DNA of 15,719 bases, taken from NCBI GenBank assembly GCA_937901285.1, contig CALCHI010000119.1, positions 1 to 15,719 on the forward strand, read 5' to 3'. The number at the start of each line of letters is the position of its first letter. Position 1 is the first letter of the stretch. This stretch comes from UBA8437 sp003445035 (GTDB lineage: Bacteria; Planctomycetota; Planctomycetia; Planctomycetales; Planctomycetaceae). The position numbers and the translations under genes were made by a program. Under the pieces are notes generated by a model. The model had not been told where the DNA came from. It was given only the letters and a program-made list of their open reading frames with translations, and searched no databases. This document shows positions 13,584 to 15,719 of the stretch, piece by piece.

Positions 13584-14510
13584 ATGAGCGGCCGGCGAAT
13601 CGTCTCGCTGCTGCCCAGCACCACAGAGATCGTCGCCGCGCTGGATGGACTGGACCGGCTGGTCGGACGCTCGCACGAGTGCGACCACCCGCCCGGTGTC
13701 GAGGCCCTGCCGGTCTGCTGCCGCCCACGGATCGACATCAACGCCGCGGGAAACGAGATCGACCGACAGGTCAAGCAGCGGCTGGCCGAGGCCATCTCGA
13801 TCTTCGAGGTCGATCACCAGCAGTTGTCCGAGTTGCAACCCGACCTGGTCCTGACCCAGGACCAGTGCGAGGTCTGTGCGGTGAGCCTGGCGGATGTCGA
13901 AGCCGCCCTCGGGAGGTCCGCGGGACTCGCGACCCGCGTCCTGTCGCTGGCGCCCGCCAATCTCGCCGACACCTGGCAGACGATCGCCCTGGTCGGCGAA
14001 GCGATGGAACGATCCGACCGGGCCGCGGAGGTCATCGCTGAACTCGAATCACGACTGCAGACACTCGCAGAATCGGCCAACTCACAGCCAGCCGCAGATC
14101 GCCCCCGGGTTGCTTGTATCGAGTGGATCGAGCCGCTGATGGTCGCGGGGAACTGGGTTCCAGAACTGGTCGCACTGGCCGGAGGAATCGACGTGCTGGG
14201 AACCGCCGGCACGCATTCCCCGTGGATCAACTGGCCGGATCTCGCCGCCGCTGACCCCGACGTGATCGTGCTGATGCCCTGCGGTTTCGACATCGCGCGG
14301 ACCCGGGCCGAGATGGCCTCGGTATCCACCCGTCCCGAGTGGCAGCAACTGCGGGCGGTGGCCGACGGCCGGGTCGTCATCGCCGATGGACACCAGTTCT
14401 TCAACCGGCCGGGACCACGGCTGGTCGAATCGGCCGAGATCCTGGCCGAGATCCTGCACCCGGGCCAGTACGAATTCGGCCACCATCCCCTCGGCTGGGA
14501 ACCGCTTTAG
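13584..14510 (+). CDS. BtuF-like corrinoid/metal-chelate binding protein without signal peptide
   Basis: The 308-residue protein belongs to the BtuF/FepB periplasmic-binding-protein superfamily (COG0614 type), usually annotated as cobalamin-binding protein. The N-terminal lobe begins RIVSLLPSTTEIVAAL and has LVGRSHECDHP; LVLTQDQCEVCAVS follows with Cys95 and Cys98. The C-terminal lobe has RVACIEWIEPLMVAGNWVPEL, WINWPDLAAADPDVIVLMPCGF and DGRVVIADGHQFFNRPGPRLVES. Classic members deliver vitamin B12 or iron chelates to an ABC permease. Here translation starts directly at the first strand with no signal peptide or lipobox, and no permease or ATPase lies nearby, so the protein probably stays in the cytoplasm. 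The neighbour upstream is the S-component-like membrane protein. Ligand identity is by family resemblance, not shown. Confidence 0.9.
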   Translation: MSGRRIVSLLPSTTEIVAALDGLDRLVGRSHECDHPPGVEALPVCCRPRIDINAAGNEIDRQVKQRLAEAISIFEVDHQQLSELQPDLVLTQDQCEVCAVSLADVEAALGRSAGLATRVLSLAPANLADTWQTIALVGEAMERSDRAAEVIAELESRLQTLAESANSQPAADRPRVACIEWIEPLMVAGNWVPELVALAGGIDVLGTAGTHSPWINWPDLAAADPDVIVLMPCGFDIARTRAEMASVSTRPEWQQLRAVADGRVVIADGHQFFNRPGPRLVESAEILAEILHPGQYEFGHHPLGWEPL

Positions 14511-14540
14511 CCTCGCGTGGCGAACCGATCGTCGGACCGA

Positions 14541-14546
14541 TAGGAT
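14541..14546 (+). promoter_or_regulatory. Possible -10 element of the NHL-repeat gene
   Basis: TAGGAT lies 47 bases before the ATG at 14594, with TGGCGA 17 bases upstream as a weak -35. The direct repeat ACCGAT (14524-14529 and 14536-14541) overlaps the region and could be an operator. Evidence is slight. Confidence 0.25.
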
Positions 14547-14593
14547 GCACGGCGGTGTCCTTCCGAGTGCCTTCCCGTCAGTCCGAGCCCGCC

Positions 14594-15719
14594 ATGATCA
14601 ACCGCCGAGCCTTCGTCGCCTCATCACTGTTCCTGTCCCTGCTCTGGGCCGCCCCCGTCACCGTCGAGGCTGCCGGCCGAGTCGTCACCTGGGCCGGAAA
14701 CGGCAAATCGTCATACACCGGGGATGGTGGGCCGGCCTCCGCGGCGACCATCGGAGGCCCCTTCGGCGTGTCACTCGGACCCGACGGAGCCCTCTACGTC
14801 TGCGAGATCGACAACCACTGTGTCCGGCGGATCGACCGCCGCACGGGATTGATCTCGACAGTCGCCGGCACCGGCAAACCGGGGTACTCCGGAGACGGTG
14901 GCCCGGCCACCAGGGCCCTGTGCAACGAACCCTACGAGGTGCGATTCGACGGGGCCGGCAACATGTTCTTCGTCGAGATGAAGAACCACCTGGTTCGTCG
15001 AGTTGACGCAAAGACCCACACCATCAGCACCGTCGCCGGAACCGGCCAGCCGGGTTTCAGCGGTGACGGCGGTCCGGCCACCCGAGCCCGGCTCAAGGTG
15101 CCGCACTCGATCGCTCTCGACGACCGTGGCAACCTCTACATCTGCGACATCGGCAACCACCGCATCCGTCGCGTGAACCTCAAGAGCGGAACCATCTCGA
15201 CCTTCGCCGGCACGGGAGAAAAGAAACCGACCCCCGATGGAGCGTCCCTGAAGGGAACGCCGCTGAACGGTCCGCGGGCGCTCGACTACGCCGGCAACGG
15301 ACAACTGGTGCTGGCCCTGCGGGAGGGCAACGCCGTCTACCGCATCGACCTGGACAAGCGGACTCTCCACCACGTCGCCGGCACCGGCCAGAAGGGTTAC
15401 ACCGGCGACGGCGGCAGTGCCAAGACAGCCAGGCTCAGCGGTCCCAAGGGCATCGCCGCCGGACCGGGCGGCGACATCTACCTGGCCGACACCGAGAGTC
15501 ACACGATCCGGGTCATCCGCAGCAAGACCGGCACCATCCACACGCTGGTCGGTGACGGCAAGTTGGCCGACGGCCCCGACGGCAACCCGAAAACCTGCCG
15601 GCTGGCCCGTCCCCACGGCGTGTTCGTTGATGCCAAGAGCCGGGTCTACATCGGCGACAGTTCGAACCACCGCGTGCGGGTGCTCGAGGACTCCGCTGCC
15701 GTGCAGGCCTCGCAGGTGA
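14594..15719 (+). CDS. Secreted NHL-repeat beta-propeller protein, 3' end beyond window
   Basis: The frame is open from the ATG at 14594 to the window edge (375 residues so far); the TGA at 15717-15719 is in another frame. The N-terminus MINRRAFVASSLFLSLLWAAPVTVEA is a signal peptide, with RRAF hinting at Tat export. The rest is six NHL-type units of about 57 residues. Units follow the scheme VAGTG-x-PG-(Y/F)SGDGGPAT-x-A-x-L-x-P, then a DGxGNLYICDxxNHRIRRVD strand set. GDGGPA appears at residues 43-48, 100-105 and 157-162, a changed GDGGSA at 271-276, and is lost before the fourth unit. Six units would close a six-blade propeller, so the gene probably ends soon after the window. Such proteins bind partners or substrates outside the cytoplasm and are common in planctomycetes; no catalytic motif is seen. 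It follows the BtuF-like gene by 83 bases. Confidence 0.9.
   Translation, partial: MINRRAFVASSLFLSLLWAAPVTVEAAGRVVTWAGNGKSSYTGDGGPASAATIGGPFGVSLGPDGALYVCEIDNHCVRRIDRRTGLISTVAGTGKPGYSGDGGPATRALCNEPYEVRFDGAGNMFFVEMKNHLVRRVDAKTHTISTVAGTGQPGFSGDGGPATRARLKVPHSIALDDRGNLYICDIGNHRIRRVNLKSGTISTFAGTGEKKPTPDGASLKGTPLNGPRALDYAGNGQLVLALREGNAVYRIDLDKRTLHHVAGTGQKGYTGDGGSAKTARLSGPKGIAAGPGGDIYLADTESHTIRVIRSKTGTIHTLVGDGKLADGPDGNPKTCRLARPHGVFVDAKSRVYIGDSSNHRVRVLEDSAAVQASQV
14861..15202 (+). repeat. Tandem coding repeat within the NHL gene
   Basis: Two successive 171-base units (starting 14861 and 15032, each beginning with VAGTG codons) encode nearly the same 57-residue NHL block. The GGxCCGGCCACC core is shared at DNA level. 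This marks duplication of propeller blades. Confidence 0.6.

Noticed and set aside
14771..15670. A 299-codon minus-strand frame with repeats
   Set aside because: Mirror of the NHL repeats on the plus strand.
15717..15719. TGA at the window end as the stop of the NHL gene
   Set aside because: It is one base out of frame: the NHL frame has codon GTG at 15716-15718.

Overview
The window is dense, high-GC bacterial chromosome that most resembles a planctomycete. The strongest sign is the DUF1549/DUF1553 – DUF1501 – WD40 gene set at 11-4141, a hallmark paralogous expansion of Planctomycetes. Twin-arginine and ordinary secretion signals, a large NHL-repeat protein and a Gfo/Idh/MocA oxidoreductase fit the same phylum. 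An LpxL/HtrB-like acyltransferase points to a lipid A type outer membrane. The genus cannot be read from the sequence. I find 16 protein genes, the last one cut by the window edge. I see no tRNA, rRNA, CRISPR array, insertion sequence or phage gene. No gap between genes exceeds about 180 bases.

Layout. (1) 11-4141, minus strand: an operon read as DUF1549/DUF1553 c-type-haem-site protein, then a Tat-exported DUF1501 protein, then a WD40 beta-propeller protein. A promoter-like sequence and a small inverted repeat precede it. (2) 4322-6389, minus strand: trpC (tryptophan synthesis), a variant Nudix hydrolase and a small secreted protein of unknown function, spaced 30-37 bases apart. (3) 6465-11097 and on to 12062, plus strand: CPBP membrane protease, tyrS, Gfo/Idh/MocA oxidoreductase, lipid A type acyltransferase, Rieske ferredoxin and the t6A enzyme TsaC/Sua5. 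The last two share a 4-base GTGA overlap. (4) 12070-12798, minus strand: a short-chain dehydrogenase converging on tsaC with a 7-base gap. (5) 12939-15719, plus strand: a six-helix membrane protein resembling DUF6580 and ECF S-components, a BtuF-like corrinoid/metal-chelate binding protein without signal peptide, and a secreted NHL-repeat protein running off the end.

How the genes relate. Most are ordinary housekeeping genes in short directons, with no evident single pathway. Two groups deserve attention as possible systems. One is the DUF1549/DUF1501/WD40 operon, whose biochemical role is unknown despite its abundance in planctomycetes. The other is the pair at 12939-14510, where an S-component-like membrane protein sits next to a cytosolic binding protein. 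That looks like an unconventional cobamide (vitamin B12) handling unit without the usual ABC permease and ATPase. The divergent trpC/CPBP gap also carries two -10-like hexamers placed so that both transcripts would be leaderless.
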